A DNA stretch of 23,916 nt from VAZQ01 sp035552735. Lineage in GTDB: Bacteria > Pseudomonadota > Alphaproteobacteria > Rhizobiales > Xanthobacteraceae. The notes below the pieces were generated by a model. That model saw only the letters and a program-made list of their open reading frames with translations, ran no database searches and was not told the DNA's origin. Of the stretch, positions 7,880 through 15,943 are shown in pieces. Every line of letters starts with the position of its first letter. The first letter of the stretch is position 1. The stretch covers positions 1-23,916 of the forward strand of contig DASZKX010000148.1 of the NCBI GenBank assembly GCA_035552735.1, read 5' to 3'. The position numbers and the translations under genes were made by a program.

Positions 7880-10045
7880 ATGACCCATACAACTCTTTCC
7901 CGTCGCCAATTCATCACCACCACGCTCACCGCCGCAGGCGGCTTTGCGCTCGGCATCGGCCTCGCCGGTCCCGCGCAGGCTGCGAGCCTGAGCGCGCGTC
8001 CCTGGGGCGATGACGCGAAACGCTATCCGGGCGAGGTCAACGCCTGGGTCGTGATCGAGCCCGATGACACCGTGATCATCCGCTACGGCCGTGCCGAGAT
8101 GGGGCAAGGGAGCTTCACCGCCCTGCCGCAAATTCTCGCGGAAGAGCTCGAATGCGATTGGGCCTTGGTCAAGCCGGAATACGCTTCGGCCAACCGCAAT
8201 TTCAGGGAGAACAAGATCTATGGGAGCCTCAGCACCGGCGGCAGCCGCGCGGTGCGCGAGACCGGCGATATGGTCCAGCAGGCCGGCGCCAGCGCCCGCG
8301 AACGCCTGATCGCCGCGGCCGCGAAGCGCTGGAACGTGCCGGCGTCGGAGTGCGCCGCGGCCATGAGCAAAGTCTCGCACAGTCCGACCGGTCGCACGTT
8401 CCGGTTCGGCGAGCTGGCGGTCGAGGCGGCCGCGATCAAGCTCGACAACGAGCCGGCGCTCAAGCGGCCGGATCAGTACAAGTTCATCGGCCGGCGGGTC
8501 GCGCGATTGGACGTGCCGCTCAAAATCAACGGTTCGGCGAAATACGGCATCGATCTGGACGTGCCCGGTATGGTGCGGGCCGCCATCATCAAATGCCCCG
8601 TGTTCGGCGGCACCCTTAAATCGGTTGACGAATCCGCGATCGCGGGGCGCCGCGGTGTCCTTGCGGTGGTCAGGCTCAAGAACGCGGTCGCCGTGGTGGC
8701 GGACCGTTATTTCCGCGCGCAGGCCGCGCTCAATGCGCTGCCGATCGAGTGGGAGGTCGGCGCCGCCGGCACCACCAACAGTGTGCAGTTCCGCAAGGAC
8801 TATCTCGACGCCCTCGACCAGAAGGGCGCGGAAGCGCGTCACGACGGCAACGTCGATGCCGCCATGCCGACCGCCGCCAAGGTGATCGCGGCGACCTACG
8901 ACGTGCCGATCATCGCGCACGCGCCCATGGAGCCGCTCAACGCCATCGCGCATGTGCAAGCCGATCGTGTCGACGTCTGGGTCGGCACCCAGAACGCCGA
9001 CATGGCGCTGACGTTTGCGGCGCAGGCCTCCGGGGTGAAGCCCGAGAACGTCTACGTCCACAACACGTTCTCCGGCGGCGGCTTCGGCCGGCGGTTGGGC
9101 CCTGACGAGGTGGCCCAGGCGGTTGCGGTCTCCAAAGCGGTCGACAAGCCGGTGAAGCTGATCTGGACGCGCGAGGAGGAAATTCGCCAGGGGCGTTACC
9201 GCACGCAGGCCGCCATCCGCTTCAAGGCCGGCTTTGCGGCCGACGGAACCCCAATTGCGCTCGACATGCGCAACTCGGCCGGCAGCTCGAACCCCGGCGC
9301 CGTGCGTGACGGCCTCGACCCGCAGACGATGCAAGGCTTGATCAACACGGCCTACAGACTGCCGAACTACCGCATCGTCTCGATCCTCAAGAACACGCAT
9401 GTACCGCTTGGGCCCTGGCGCGCGCCCGGCCACTCCCAGAACGTGTTCTTCATGGAAAGCTTCATCGACGAGATGGCGCACGCGACCGGCAAGGATCCGG
9501 TGGCGCTGCGGCGTGAGCTGCTGGCGCATCGCCCGGACTTCCAGCAGGTGATCGATCTCTTGGTCGAGAAAGGCGACTGGGGCACCCCGATGCCGCGCGG
9601 CAAAGGGCGCGGCGTCGCTGTCCACGAAAGCTACGATTCGATCGTGGGCATGATCGCCGAGGTCGCGGTGACGAACGGCGAGGTCAAGGTCGAGCGCGTG
9701 GTCATCGCGTGCGACTGCGGGGTTGTCGTCAACCCGCGCGGGGTCGAGACGCAGCTCGAGGGCGGCATGATCTACGGGCTCTCGGCGGCGCTGTTCGGCG
9801 AGATCACGGTCAAGAATGGCCGCGTCGAGCAGGGCAACTTCGACACCTACCCGGTGGTGCGCCTCAAGGACGCGCCAAAGACCGAGGTCTACATCTCGCC
9901 CACCCCCGGCAAGCGATGGGGTGGTATCGGCGAGCCTGGTGCCACCATGATCCAGCCCGCGGTGACCAACGCGATCTTCGCCGCCACCAGCAAGCGCCTG
10001 CGCTCGCTGCCGATCCGCGGGCAAAATCTGGGCGAGGGGGCTTAA
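7880..10045 (+). CDS. Molybdopterin-binding large subunit of a Tat-exported hydroxylase (IorB-like)
   Basis: A 721-residue catalytic subunit that hydroxylates a carbon next to a ring nitrogen or an aldehyde, using water. GGGAGG stands seven bases before the ATG. The N-terminus is a twin-arginine signal (S-R8-R9-Q-F) with cleavage near AQA/ASL, as in isoquinoline 1-oxidoreductase and periplasmic aldehyde oxidoreductases, so the enzyme works in the periplasm. Molybdopterin-domain motifs appear in order: GRAEMGQGSFTALPQ, FSGGGFGRRL, VPLGPWRAPGHSQN, and the catalytic glutamate E685 in GGIGEPGA near the end. There is no haem domain; a soluble cytochrome such as the dihaem protein at 1319-2311 could accept electrons. 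The substrate is not evident; an N-heteroaromatic or an aromatic aldehyde is plausible. Confidence 0.92.
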   Translation: MTHTTLSRRQFITTTLTAAGGFALGIGLAGPAQAASLSARPWGDDAKRYPGEVNAWVVIEPDDTVIIRYGRAEMGQGSFTALPQILAEELECDWALVKPEYASANRNFRENKIYGSLSTGGSRAVRETGDMVQQAGASARERLIAAAAKRWNVPASECAAAMSKVSHSPTGRTFRFGELAVEAAAIKLDNEPALKRPDQYKFIGRRVARLDVPLKINGSAKYGIDLDVPGMVRAAIIKCPVFGGTLKSVDESAIAGRRGVLAVVRLKNAVAVVADRYFRAQAALNALPIEWEVGAAGTTNSVQFRKDYLDALDQKGAEARHDGNVDAAMPTAAKVIAATYDVPIIAHAPMEPLNAIAHVQADRVDVWVGTQNADMALTFAAQASGVKPENVYVHNTFSGGGFGRRLGPDEVAQAVAVSKAVDKPVKLIWTREEEIRQGRYRTQAAIRFKAGFAADGTPIALDMRNSAGSSNPGAVRDGLDPQTMQGLINTAYRLPNYRIVSILKNTHVPLGPWRAPGHSQNVFFMESFIDEMAHATGKDPVALRRELLAHRPDFQQVIDLLVEKGDWGTPMPRGKGRGVAVHESYDSIVGMIAEVAVTNGEVKVERVVIACDCGVVVNPRGVETQLEGGMIYGLSAALFGEITVKNGRVEQGNFDTYPVVRLKDAPKTEVYISPTPGKRWGGIGEPGATMIQPAVTNAIFAATSKRLRSLPIRGQNLGEGA

Positions 10046-10058
10046 GGCCCACGCTCCG

Positions 10059-10096
10059 CGGCCTACCCTCCGTTGCTTGCGGGGGAGGGAAGGCCG
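10059..10096 (+). terminator. Strong hairpin after the hydroxylase operon
   Basis: CGGCCTACCCTCC pairs with GGAGGGAAGGCCG with one mismatch, around a 12-base loop, starting 14 bases after the stop codon. There is no T-run, so it may be a repeat-derived structure or RNA stabiliser rather than a true intrinsic terminator. Confidence 0.45.
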
Positions 10097-10125
10097 CATT
10101 CAAGACCTCGCGCCGGGCACGGCCA

Positions 10126-10207
10126 CGGGACATTTCCCGGACGCGGTGCAGCGCGCGCTCATAAGGGCGTTTACGCCTGACGGGCTACGTGCTGCGCTGC
10201 GCCCGGG
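10126..10207. repeat. Large imperfect palindrome, dispersed-repeat-like
   Basis: An outer pair, CCCGGACGCGGTGCAGCGC near 10136-10154 and GCGCTGCGCCCGGG near 10194-10207, encloses a smaller hairpin GGCG/CGCC with loop TTTA. A short CGGGA/TCCCG hairpin precedes it. The wording resembles intergenic repeats I associate with Bradyrhizobium genomes. The remaining bases up to the IclR gene (10208-10338) include an AT-rich patch near 10259-10290 that could hold its promoter, but no clear boxes. Confidence 0.45.
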
Positions 10208-10338
10208 AAAAGCGGGGCTCTTTATCCTTTTGTCGCAGGCTATCGGGTTGCTCCAATCTGGACATTTTTATCACATTGTGGCTTTTACGTCGAAACACCC
10301 GCACGGCGTCGCCCGAGCCGACGCCACAGTGAGTTGGC

Positions 10339-11199
10339 ATGCTCAACCGGCGCGCATCCTCGGAGAATATCCCCCATGGCAGCGGCGACCGACTGCTGGC
10401 CGTGCTGGGGCTGTTCACCGCCGAGCGGACCCAATGGAGCGTCGAAGCGGCGGCCGAAAGGCTCGCGGTCTCCACCACCACGACCTATCGGTATTTCAAG
10501 AAGCTGACCAAGGCCGGACTGATCAGCCCGGTCGCGGGGGCCGGCTATACGCTGGGGCCCGCCATCGTCCAGATGGATCGGCTGATCCAGTCCAGCGATC
10601 CGATGCTTCGCGGCGCGCGCGCCGTGATGATCGACCTGGTGAGCCATGCCGCCGAAGGGTCCACGGTCCTGCTCTGCCGGCTGTTCCACGATCGGGTCAT
10701 GTGCGTGCATCAGATCATGGGCCGGGGGCCGCAGGAGCCGGTCAGCTATGAGCGCGGCCGGTTGATGCCGCTCTACCGCGGCGCCACCTCGAAGATCATC
10801 CTGGCGCATCTGCCGCCCCGCACCCTCAAGACGTTGTTCGCCCACGATGCCGCCGAGATCGCGGCTGCCGGCCTCGGCGCCGGCTGGGAGGAATTCCGGC
10901 GCGGCCTTGCCGCCATTCGCCGCGCCGGCGTGAGCGTGAGCCGCGGCGAGATCGATGCCGGCCGCGTCGGCGTCGCCGCGCCCCTCTTCGACAAGGAGCG
11001 CGCCGTGCTGGGCAGCCTCAGCGTCGCGCTGCCGGCCCAGCATGCCGACGACGCGCTGGTGGAACGGCTGGTGCCCTTGACGGTCGCGGGCGCCCGTGAA
11101 ATCGAGCGGACCATGAACAGCGCATCCGGGCTCGGCCAGCCGAGCCCGGCACGCGTCAAAATCACAAGACCAAGACACGCCTTCGGGAGGACGCCATGA
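10339..11199 (+). CDS. IclR-family transcriptional regulator
   Basis: A 286-residue regulator. A winged helix-turn-helix spans about residues 16-77 (GDRLLAVLGLFTAERTQWSV, then the recognition-helix segment STTTTYRYFKKLTKAGL, then the wing GAGYTLG). An IclR effector-binding domain fills the rest, with typical MPLYRGATSKIILAHLP and GVAAPLFDKERAVLGSLSV stretches. IclR proteins commonly control aromatic and carboxylic acid catabolism in response to a pathway compound. Its stop overlaps the start of the transhydroxylase-like gene (ATGA), so the two are co-translated and it is very likely the local regulator. No obvious ribosome binding site precedes ATG 10339, so the exact start is less sure. Confidence 0.9.
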   Translation: MLNRRASSENIPHGSGDRLLAVLGLFTAERTQWSVEAAAERLAVSTTTTYRYFKKLTKAGLISPVAGAGYTLGPAIVQMDRLIQSSDPMLRGARAVMIDLVSHAAEGSTVLLCRLFHDRVMCVHQIMGRGPQEPVSYERGRLMPLYRGATSKIILAHLPPRTLKTLFAHDAAEIAAAGLGAGWEEFRRGLAAIRRAGVSVSRGEIDAGRVGVAAPLFDKERAVLGSLSVALPAQHADDALVERLVPLTVAGAREIERTMNSASGLGQPSPARVKITRPRHAFGRTP

Positions 11200-14100
11200 C
11201 CTTCTCCACCATCAAGCTGTCGCTCATCCTGTTCGGCTTGGCGCAGTTGCTCAAGCTCCAGGCGTTCCGCCATGCCGCGTTCCGGGCGCGGCTGAAAGAG
11301 CGCGACCTGGTGGCCCAAATCATGGCGCGCGACGAGGAGACCGGACGCTGGTTCGCCTTCAAGTATGGCAAGATCACCACCGGGGCCGGCCTGCATCCCA
11401 ACCCGGACATCAAGCTGACGTTCAAGAACGCGGCCTGGGGCGCCAAGCTGCTGACCCCGCCGGTCAACTGGCTCACCCAGATCAACGCGCAGAAGGATTT
11501 CATCCTCGGTGTCGAGGGCAGCGAAGACCTCACAAACTGGTTCGCCCAGACCCTGATGATGAGCCAGACCGTCGGCTGGAAGATCGGCACGCGGCTGGAA
11601 GACGGCACCATGCGGTATTGCAACATGACCAACGGCGGACCGGTGTTCGTCTACGTCAAGGACGGCAAGATCGTGCGCATGACGCCGATCGACTTCGACG
11701 ACGACGATCCGAAGTCCTGGACCATCGCGGCGCGCGGCATGAACTTCACGCCGCCGCCCAAGACCACGCTGGCGCCGCATGGGCAGAACGCGAAATCAAT
11801 CGTCTATTCGCCCGACCGGCTGCTCTATCCGATGAAGCGCGTCGACTTCGATCCCAATGGCGAGCGCAATCCGCAGAACCGCGGCAAATCCGGCTATGTG
11901 CGCATCTCCTGGGAAGAGGCGATTTCGCTCGTCACCACCGAAATCAAGCGGCAGAAGCGCGAACATGGGCCCGGTGCCATCACGTTCTCGCACGGCTCGC
12001 ATCATACCTGGGGCAATATCGGCTACTACCTTTCGGCGCTGTTCCGCTTCGCCAATGCGGTCGGCATGACACGCGTGCATCACAACCCGGATTCCTGGGA
12101 GGGCTGGTACTGGGGCGCGGTGCATCACTGGGGCTATACGCTGCGGGTCGGCCAGTCGGAAACCTACGGCACCGTGGAAGACTGCCTGCAGAGCTGCGAC
12201 ATGATCGTGTTCTGGGCGGCCGACCCGGAATCGACATCGGGCTCGTACGGGGCGCAGGAAGGCACCGTGCGCCGGCAGTGGCTCAAGAATGCCAAGCTCG
12301 GCATCAAGATCGTCCACGTCGATCCCTACTACAATGCGTCGGCGCAATTCCTGCCCGGCAAGTGGCTCGCGCCGCGGCCCACCACCTCGGTCGCGATGGC
12401 GATGGCCATCGCCTATGTGTGGATCCGGGAAGGTCTCTACGACAAAGAGTATGTGAAGTCCCACACGGTCGGTTTCGACACCTGGAAGGCCTATCTGGTC
12501 GGCGACGAGGACGGGGTTCCCAAGACGCCCGAATGGCAGGAGCAGGAAACCGGCGTCCCGGCCAAGGACGTGCGGGCGCTGGCGCGCGAATGGGGCAGGA
12601 AGCGGGTCTACCTGGCGCCCGGCGGCTGGGGCAACGGCCACGGCGGCGCCTGCCGCAACCAGACCGGCATCCAATGGGCGCGCGTCATGGTGTGCCTGAC
12701 CGCGATGCAGGGGCTCGGCAAGCCCGGCATCAACATGGGCAACCTACAATGGGGCTGTCCGCTCGACTTCAATTTCTATTTCCCCGGCTATGCGGACGGC
12801 GGCATGTCGGGCGATCTCGAGAACACCTCGATGCCGGTCGAGCTCTACCAGCGCATGCCGCAGCTGCCGACCATGAATTCGAGCTTCCAGCGCATCCCGC
12901 GCATCTGGATGCCGGAAGCCATCATGGACGGAAAGGCCGAAGGCTATCCGTGGATCGGCAAGTCGATCGAACACCAGTTCGCCAAGTTCTCCTATCCGGC
13001 GCCCGGCCACTCCCCGGTGCACATGCTCTACAAGTACGGCGGCTCGATCCTCTCCACCATGAACAACACCAATCGCTGGGTGAAGATGTACCAGTCGCCG
13101 AACCTGGAATGCGTGGTCAACCAGTCGATCTGGTTCGAGGGCGAGGCCAAGTTCGCCGATGTGCTGCTGCCGGCCTGCACCAATTTCGAGCGCACCGACA
13201 TCAGCGAATGGGCCGGGCTCGGCGGCTATGGGCATCACGGCCAGCAGCAGCTCAACCATCGCGTCATCTTGTTCCAGGCGCCCGCGATCGCGCCGATGGG
13301 CGAATCGAGATCCGATTTCTGGATCTTCAACGAGCTGTGCAAGCCGCTCGGCCTCGCCAACTACTTCTCGGAAGGCTGCAACGAGATCGACTGGGTCAAG
13401 CGGGTCTATCTGGCCTCCGACCTGCCGAAGGTGATCTCCTGGCGCAAGTTCCTCAAGCGCGGCTATTACGTGGTGCCGGCCGAGAAGGAGAAGCTGCGCG
13501 CGCCGGTCTCCTTCCGCTGGTTCTGGGAGAACCGCAAGAAGGACGTTCCGGAGGCGCAGCCGCTGCCGTCAGACTACACCGAGGAATATCTGCGCGGCCT
13601 GCAGACGCAGTCCGGCAAGCTCGAATTCGAGTGCAACAGCCTCAAGCGCTTCAATGATCCGCAGCGCCCGCCGATCGTCAAATACGAGCCGTCATGGGAG
13701 GGGCAGCATTCGGGCGAGCGGTTCGAGCGCTATCCGCTGCAGATGCTGACGCCGCACTCGAAATACTCGTTCCACACGCAGGGCGACGGCAAGGATTCAT
13801 TCCTGCTCAATATCGAGGACCATCGGGTCAAGGTCGACGGCTATTACTACTGGATCATGCGCCTGAACGCGCAGGACGCGGCCGAGCGCGGCGTCAAGAA
13901 GCATGATCTGGTCAAGGTCTACAACGACCGCGGCGCGGTGATCTGCGCCGCCTTGCCGACCCAGCGCCTGCCGCGCGGCGTGTGTCACGGCTACGAATCC
14001 TCGGCCATCTACGAGCCCATGGGCGAGCCCGGCAAGTCGGTCGATCGCGGCGGTTGCCTCAACCTGCTCACCCCCGAACGCTCGCAGACCAAGTCGACCC

Positions 14101-14261
14101 ATGCCTTGGCGGGCGCCAATGCGCTGGTCGAGATCGAGCCCTGGGACGGGCGCACCGAGCACCTCTCGGCCGCCTTCGCAACCTCCAAGCCGGAGCCGAA
14201 GCCGGAGCCCAAGGCCAAGCGCAAGCCCAAGGTGCCGCCGGCATTGGTGCCGGCGAAGTGA
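11196..14261 (+). CDS. Transhydroxylase-like molybdenum enzyme, large subunit, with N-terminal extension
   Basis: 1021 residues. From about residue 139 on, the sequence follows the large subunit of pyrogallol-phloroglucinol transhydroxylase (Pelobacter acidigallici, AthL), a bis-MGD enzyme of the DMSO reductase superfamily without its own Fe-S cluster: NGGPVFVYVKDGK, FDPNGERNPQ, SHHTWGN, NPDSWEGW, LDFNFYFPGYADGG, NQSIWFEGE, LLPACTNFER, FHTQGDGK. S300 in NPDSW aligns with the serine ligand to molybdenum, with D299 beside it and H269 in the SHHTWGN segment; these match the reported active-site His, Asp and Ser at a constant offset. There is no CxxCxxxC motif at the start, as in AthL. Residues 1-138 are an extra domain, and the tail after residue 997 is a Lys/Pro-rich extension. 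GGGAGG precedes the ATG, which overlaps the IclR stop. No Tat signal, so it is cytoplasmic. The true substrate could differ from pyrogallol. Confidence 0.88.
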   Translation: MTFSTIKLSLILFGLAQLLKLQAFRHAAFRARLKERDLVAQIMARDEETGRWFAFKYGKITTGAGLHPNPDIKLTFKNAAWGAKLLTPPVNWLTQINAQKDFILGVEGSEDLTNWFAQTLMMSQTVGWKIGTRLEDGTMRYCNMTNGGPVFVYVKDGKIVRMTPIDFDDDDPKSWTIAARGMNFTPPPKTTLAPHGQNAKSIVYSPDRLLYPMKRVDFDPNGERNPQNRGKSGYVRISWEEAISLVTTEIKRQKREHGPGAITFSHGSHHTWGNIGYYLSALFRFANAVGMTRVHHNPDSWEGWYWGAVHHWGYTLRVGQSETYGTVEDCLQSCDMIVFWAADPESTSGSYGAQEGTVRRQWLKNAKLGIKIVHVDPYYNASAQFLPGKWLAPRPTTSVAMAMAIAYVWIREGLYDKEYVKSHTVGFDTWKAYLVGDEDGVPKTPEWQEQETGVPAKDVRALAREWGRKRVYLAPGGWGNGHGGACRNQTGIQWARVMVCLTAMQGLGKPGINMGNLQWGCPLDFNFYFPGYADGGMSGDLENTSMPVELYQRMPQLPTMNSSFQRIPRIWMPEAIMDGKAEGYPWIGKSIEHQFAKFSYPAPGHSPVHMLYKYGGSILSTMNNTNRWVKMYQSPNLECVVNQSIWFEGEAKFADVLLPACTNFERTDISEWAGLGGYGHHGQQQLNHRVILFQAPAIAPMGESRSDFWIFNELCKPLGLANYFSEGCNEIDWVKRVYLASDLPKVISWRKFLKRGYYVVPAEKEKLRAPVSFRWFWENRKKDVPEAQPLPSDYTEEYLRGLQTQSGKLEFECNSLKRFNDPQRPPIVKYEPSWEGQHSGERFERYPLQMLTPHSKYSFHTQGDGKDSFLLNIEDHRVKVDGYYYWIMRLNAQDAAERGVKKHDLVKVYNDRGAVICAALPTQRLPRGVCHGYESSAIYEPMGEPGKSVDRGGCLNLLTPERSQTKSTHALAGANALVEIEPWDGRTEHLSAAFATSKPEPKPEPKAKRKPKVPPALVPAK

Positions 14262-14280
14262 GACGCAGGCCGCTCCCCGG

Positions 14281-14366
14281 TCGTCCCTGCGAAAGCAGGG
14301 ACCGATACTCCGTGCCCTCTCGATGGGCTGCGGCGTATGGGTCCCGGCTCTTCGGCCGGGACGACG
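14281..14366 (+). repeat. Dispersed 86-bp repeat, copy 1
   Basis: Starts TCGTCCCTGCGAAAGCAGGG (a hairpin GTCCCTGC/GCAGGGAC), passes through CTCTCGATGGGCTGCGGCG and ends CGGCTCTTCGGCCGGGACG. A near-identical inverted copy is at 15299-15385. It fills most of the 151-base gap between the two transhydroxylase subunit genes. The form recalls repeats scattered through Bradyrhizobium intergenic DNA. Confidence 0.85.
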
Positions 14367-14412
14367 CAGGTCCCGTTGCGCGCGCTTGAGCAGAACTGGA
14401 ATGAGTTGACCG

Positions 14413-15246
14413 ATGAAAAAATGGAACATGATCATCGACGTCGCCGAGTGCACGAATTGCAATCTGTGCACGCTCGCCACCATGGACGAGTACGTCGGCA
14501 ACGAATGGCCGGGCTACAGCAAGCCGATGCCGCGGCACGGCCACAAGTGGATCAACATCTTGCAGAAGGAGCGCGGGCAGATCCCGATGATCGACATCGC
14601 CTACGTTCCAACCATGTGCAACCATTGCGACGACGCCCCCTGCATCGCCAAGGCGGGCGGCGCCATCACCAAGCGCCCAGACGGCATCGTGCTCATCGAT
14701 CCGGAAAAGGCCAAGGGCCGCAAGGACCTGGTCGATGCCTGTCCGTACGGGCACATCTGGTGGAACGAGGAGCATGAGGTCGCGCAGGCCTGGACATTCG
14801 ACGCCCACCTGATCGACGACGGCTGGCAGCAGACGCGCGGCCACCAATCCTGCCCGACCGGCGCCATGCGGGCGGTGTCCGCGGAAGATGCCGACATGGC
14901 CCGCATGGCGCGCGAGGAAGGGCTCGAAGTGATGCGACCCGAGCTCGGCAGCAAGCCACGGGTCTACTACCGCAACCTGTGGCGCTATTCGAAATGCTTC
15001 ATCGGCGGCAGCATCTCGTCGGCGCAGAATGGCATCGTGGATTGCGTCGAGGGCGCCAGCGTGCGGCTCCTCAAGGACGGCCGCCTGATCGGCGAGGCCT
15101 TGAGCGACGGTTACGGAGATTTCAAGTTCGACAAGCTCGACGAGAATTCGGGCAAGTATGTCGTCGAGATATCGATGAACGGCCGCGCCAGGACGATGGA
15201 CGTGCAGCTTGGAGCCAGCGTGAATTTGGGTGAGATACGGTTGTAG
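14413..15246 (+). CDS. Transhydroxylase-like iron-sulfur small subunit with two predicted [4Fe-4S] clusters
   Basis: A 277-residue partner of the large subunit, resembling AthS. Residues 1-190 form the ferredoxin-like part and residues from about 195 form a transthyretin/CnaB-like beta domain (IVDCVEGASVRLLKDGR, GDFKFDKL, GKYVVEI), the same order as AthS. Cysteines present are C13-C16-C19, C69-C72-C77, C110 (CPYG) and C147 (SCPTG); C195 and C211 lie in or near the beta domain and are unlikely ligands. In the DmsB/AthS scheme these form two clusters: 13/16/19/147 and 69/72/77/110. The four ligands of the third AthS cluster are all replaced: T23, W127, D130 and G143. Segments around them (EEHEVAQ, AHLIDD, EGLEVMRPELGSKPRVYY) still align well, so this is loss within a true relative rather than misalignment. 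The ATG follows GGAATGAG. Confidence 0.9.
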   Translation: MKKWNMIIDVAECTNCNLCTLATMDEYVGNEWPGYSKPMPRHGHKWINILQKERGQIPMIDIAYVPTMCNHCDDAPCIAKAGGAITKRPDGIVLIDPEKAKGRKDLVDACPYGHIWWNEEHEVAQAWTFDAHLIDDGWQQTRGHQSCPTGAMRAVSAEDADMARMAREEGLEVMRPELGSKPRVYYRNLWRYSKCFIGGSISSAQNGIVDCVEGASVRLLKDGRLIGEALSDGYGDFKFDKLDENSGKYVVEISMNGRARTMDVQLGASVNLGEIRL

Positions 15247-15250
15247 TTGT

Positions 15251-15424
15251 GTAGGGTGGGCAAAGCGAAGCGTGCCCATTGATGCGCCCGAACATCTGCG
15301 TCGTCCCGGCCGAAGAGCCGGAATCCATACGCCGTAGCCCATCGAGAGGACACAGAGTATGGGTCCCTGCTTTCGCAGGGACGACATCGTGGGCACGGCG
15401 CGTTCCGCGCCGTTGCCCACCCTA
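15251..15424. repeat. Composite inverted repeat with GTAGGGTGGGCA ends
   Basis: GTAGGGTGGGCAA at 15251-15263 recurs inverted at 15412-15424. The right end continues into its own palindrome (ACGGCGCGTTCCGCGCCGT). Between the ends sits copy 2 of the 86-bp repeat, so one dispersed repeat appears to sit inside or between two halves of another. The DoxX gene starts 12 bases after the right end. Confidence 0.7.
15299..15385 (-). repeat. Dispersed 86-bp repeat, copy 2 (inverted)
   Basis: The reverse complement reads GTCGTCCCTGCGAAAGCAGG at its start and ends CTCTTCGGCCGGGACGACG, matching copy 1 (14281-14366) with only a handful of differences. The two copies face each other around the small subunit gene. 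Confidence 0.85.
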
Positions 15425-15436
15425 CCGGTACGCGCA

Positions 15437-15913
15437 ATGCTTGATTCAATACCGCCGATTTTTCCCGATCTCGGCCCCATCTACGTGGCTCTCGCGCCTT
15501 GGGCCGCGGCGCTGCTGCGCGCGGTCGTCGGGCTGGCGCTGGTGCCGCACGGTTTGCGGATGGGGTTCGGATTCTTTCCGGCGACCGGCGGGCCGATCCG
15601 CGATCTGGCCATGATGGCGGCGGCGCTCGATCGCTGGGGCTATTGGCCCGGCAAACTGTGGGCGCCGCTGATCGCCGCAACGCAGCTCATCGCCGGCCCC
15701 CTCCTGGCGCTCGGCCTGTTCACCCGGCCGGCCGCGCTGCCGGTGTTTCTGTTCCTGCTCGTCTCCAATGTGGAACGCTGGCGGGTGGGCGGCTATTTCT
15801 GGAACACCCAGGGCCTCGAATACACGCTGATGTGGACAGCTGGCGCGTTCTTCTTTCTGGTGCATGGCGGCGGCACCATCTCGCTTGACCATGTCATCGG
15901 GCGCGCGTTCTAG
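15437..15913 (+). CDS. DoxX-family membrane protein
   Basis: A 158-residue integral membrane protein with about four hydrophobic segments: VALAPWAAALLRAVVGLALV, the stretch around LIAATQLIAGPLLALGLF, PAALPVFLFLLVSNV, and YTLMWTAGAFFFLVHGGG. Family features include the early LLRAVVGLALVPHGLRMGFG segment and GLFTRPAA. The frame is open back to 15359, but that part is repeat DNA, so the ATG at 15437 is chosen. There is no good ribosome binding site. DoxX proteins are poorly understood; some are subunits of thiosulfate:quinone oxidoreductase and others occur beside catabolic operons. Here it could connect the cytoplasmic molybdenum enzyme or the reductase to the quinone pool, which is speculation. 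Confidence 0.8.
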   Translation: MLDSIPPIFPDLGPIYVALAPWAAALLRAVVGLALVPHGLRMGFGFFPATGGPIRDLAMMAAALDRWGYWPGKLWAPLIAATQLIAGPLLALGLFTRPAALPVFLFLLVSNVERWRVGGYFWNTQGLEYTLMWTAGAFFFLVHGGGTISLDHVIGRAF

Positions 15914-15943
15914 TCCGGTGGACCACGCATCGGACAGCTTCAG

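Noticed and set aside
7211..10099. 962-residue open frame on the minus strand
   Set aside because: It is antisense to the clearly recognisable IorB-like gene; long antisense frames are expected in GC-rich coding DNA and its translation has no family motifs.
11196..14261. Large subunit as formate dehydrogenase, nitrate reductase or acetylene hydratase
   Set aside because: The N-terminal four-cysteine Fe-S motif of those enzymes is absent, the metal-ligand region reads NPDSWEGW with serine, and the partner subunit has the C-terminal beta domain seen in transhydroxylase.
14281..15424. CRISPR array
   Set aside because: The repeats are two inverted copies of a long palindromic element, with no regular spacers and no cas genes.
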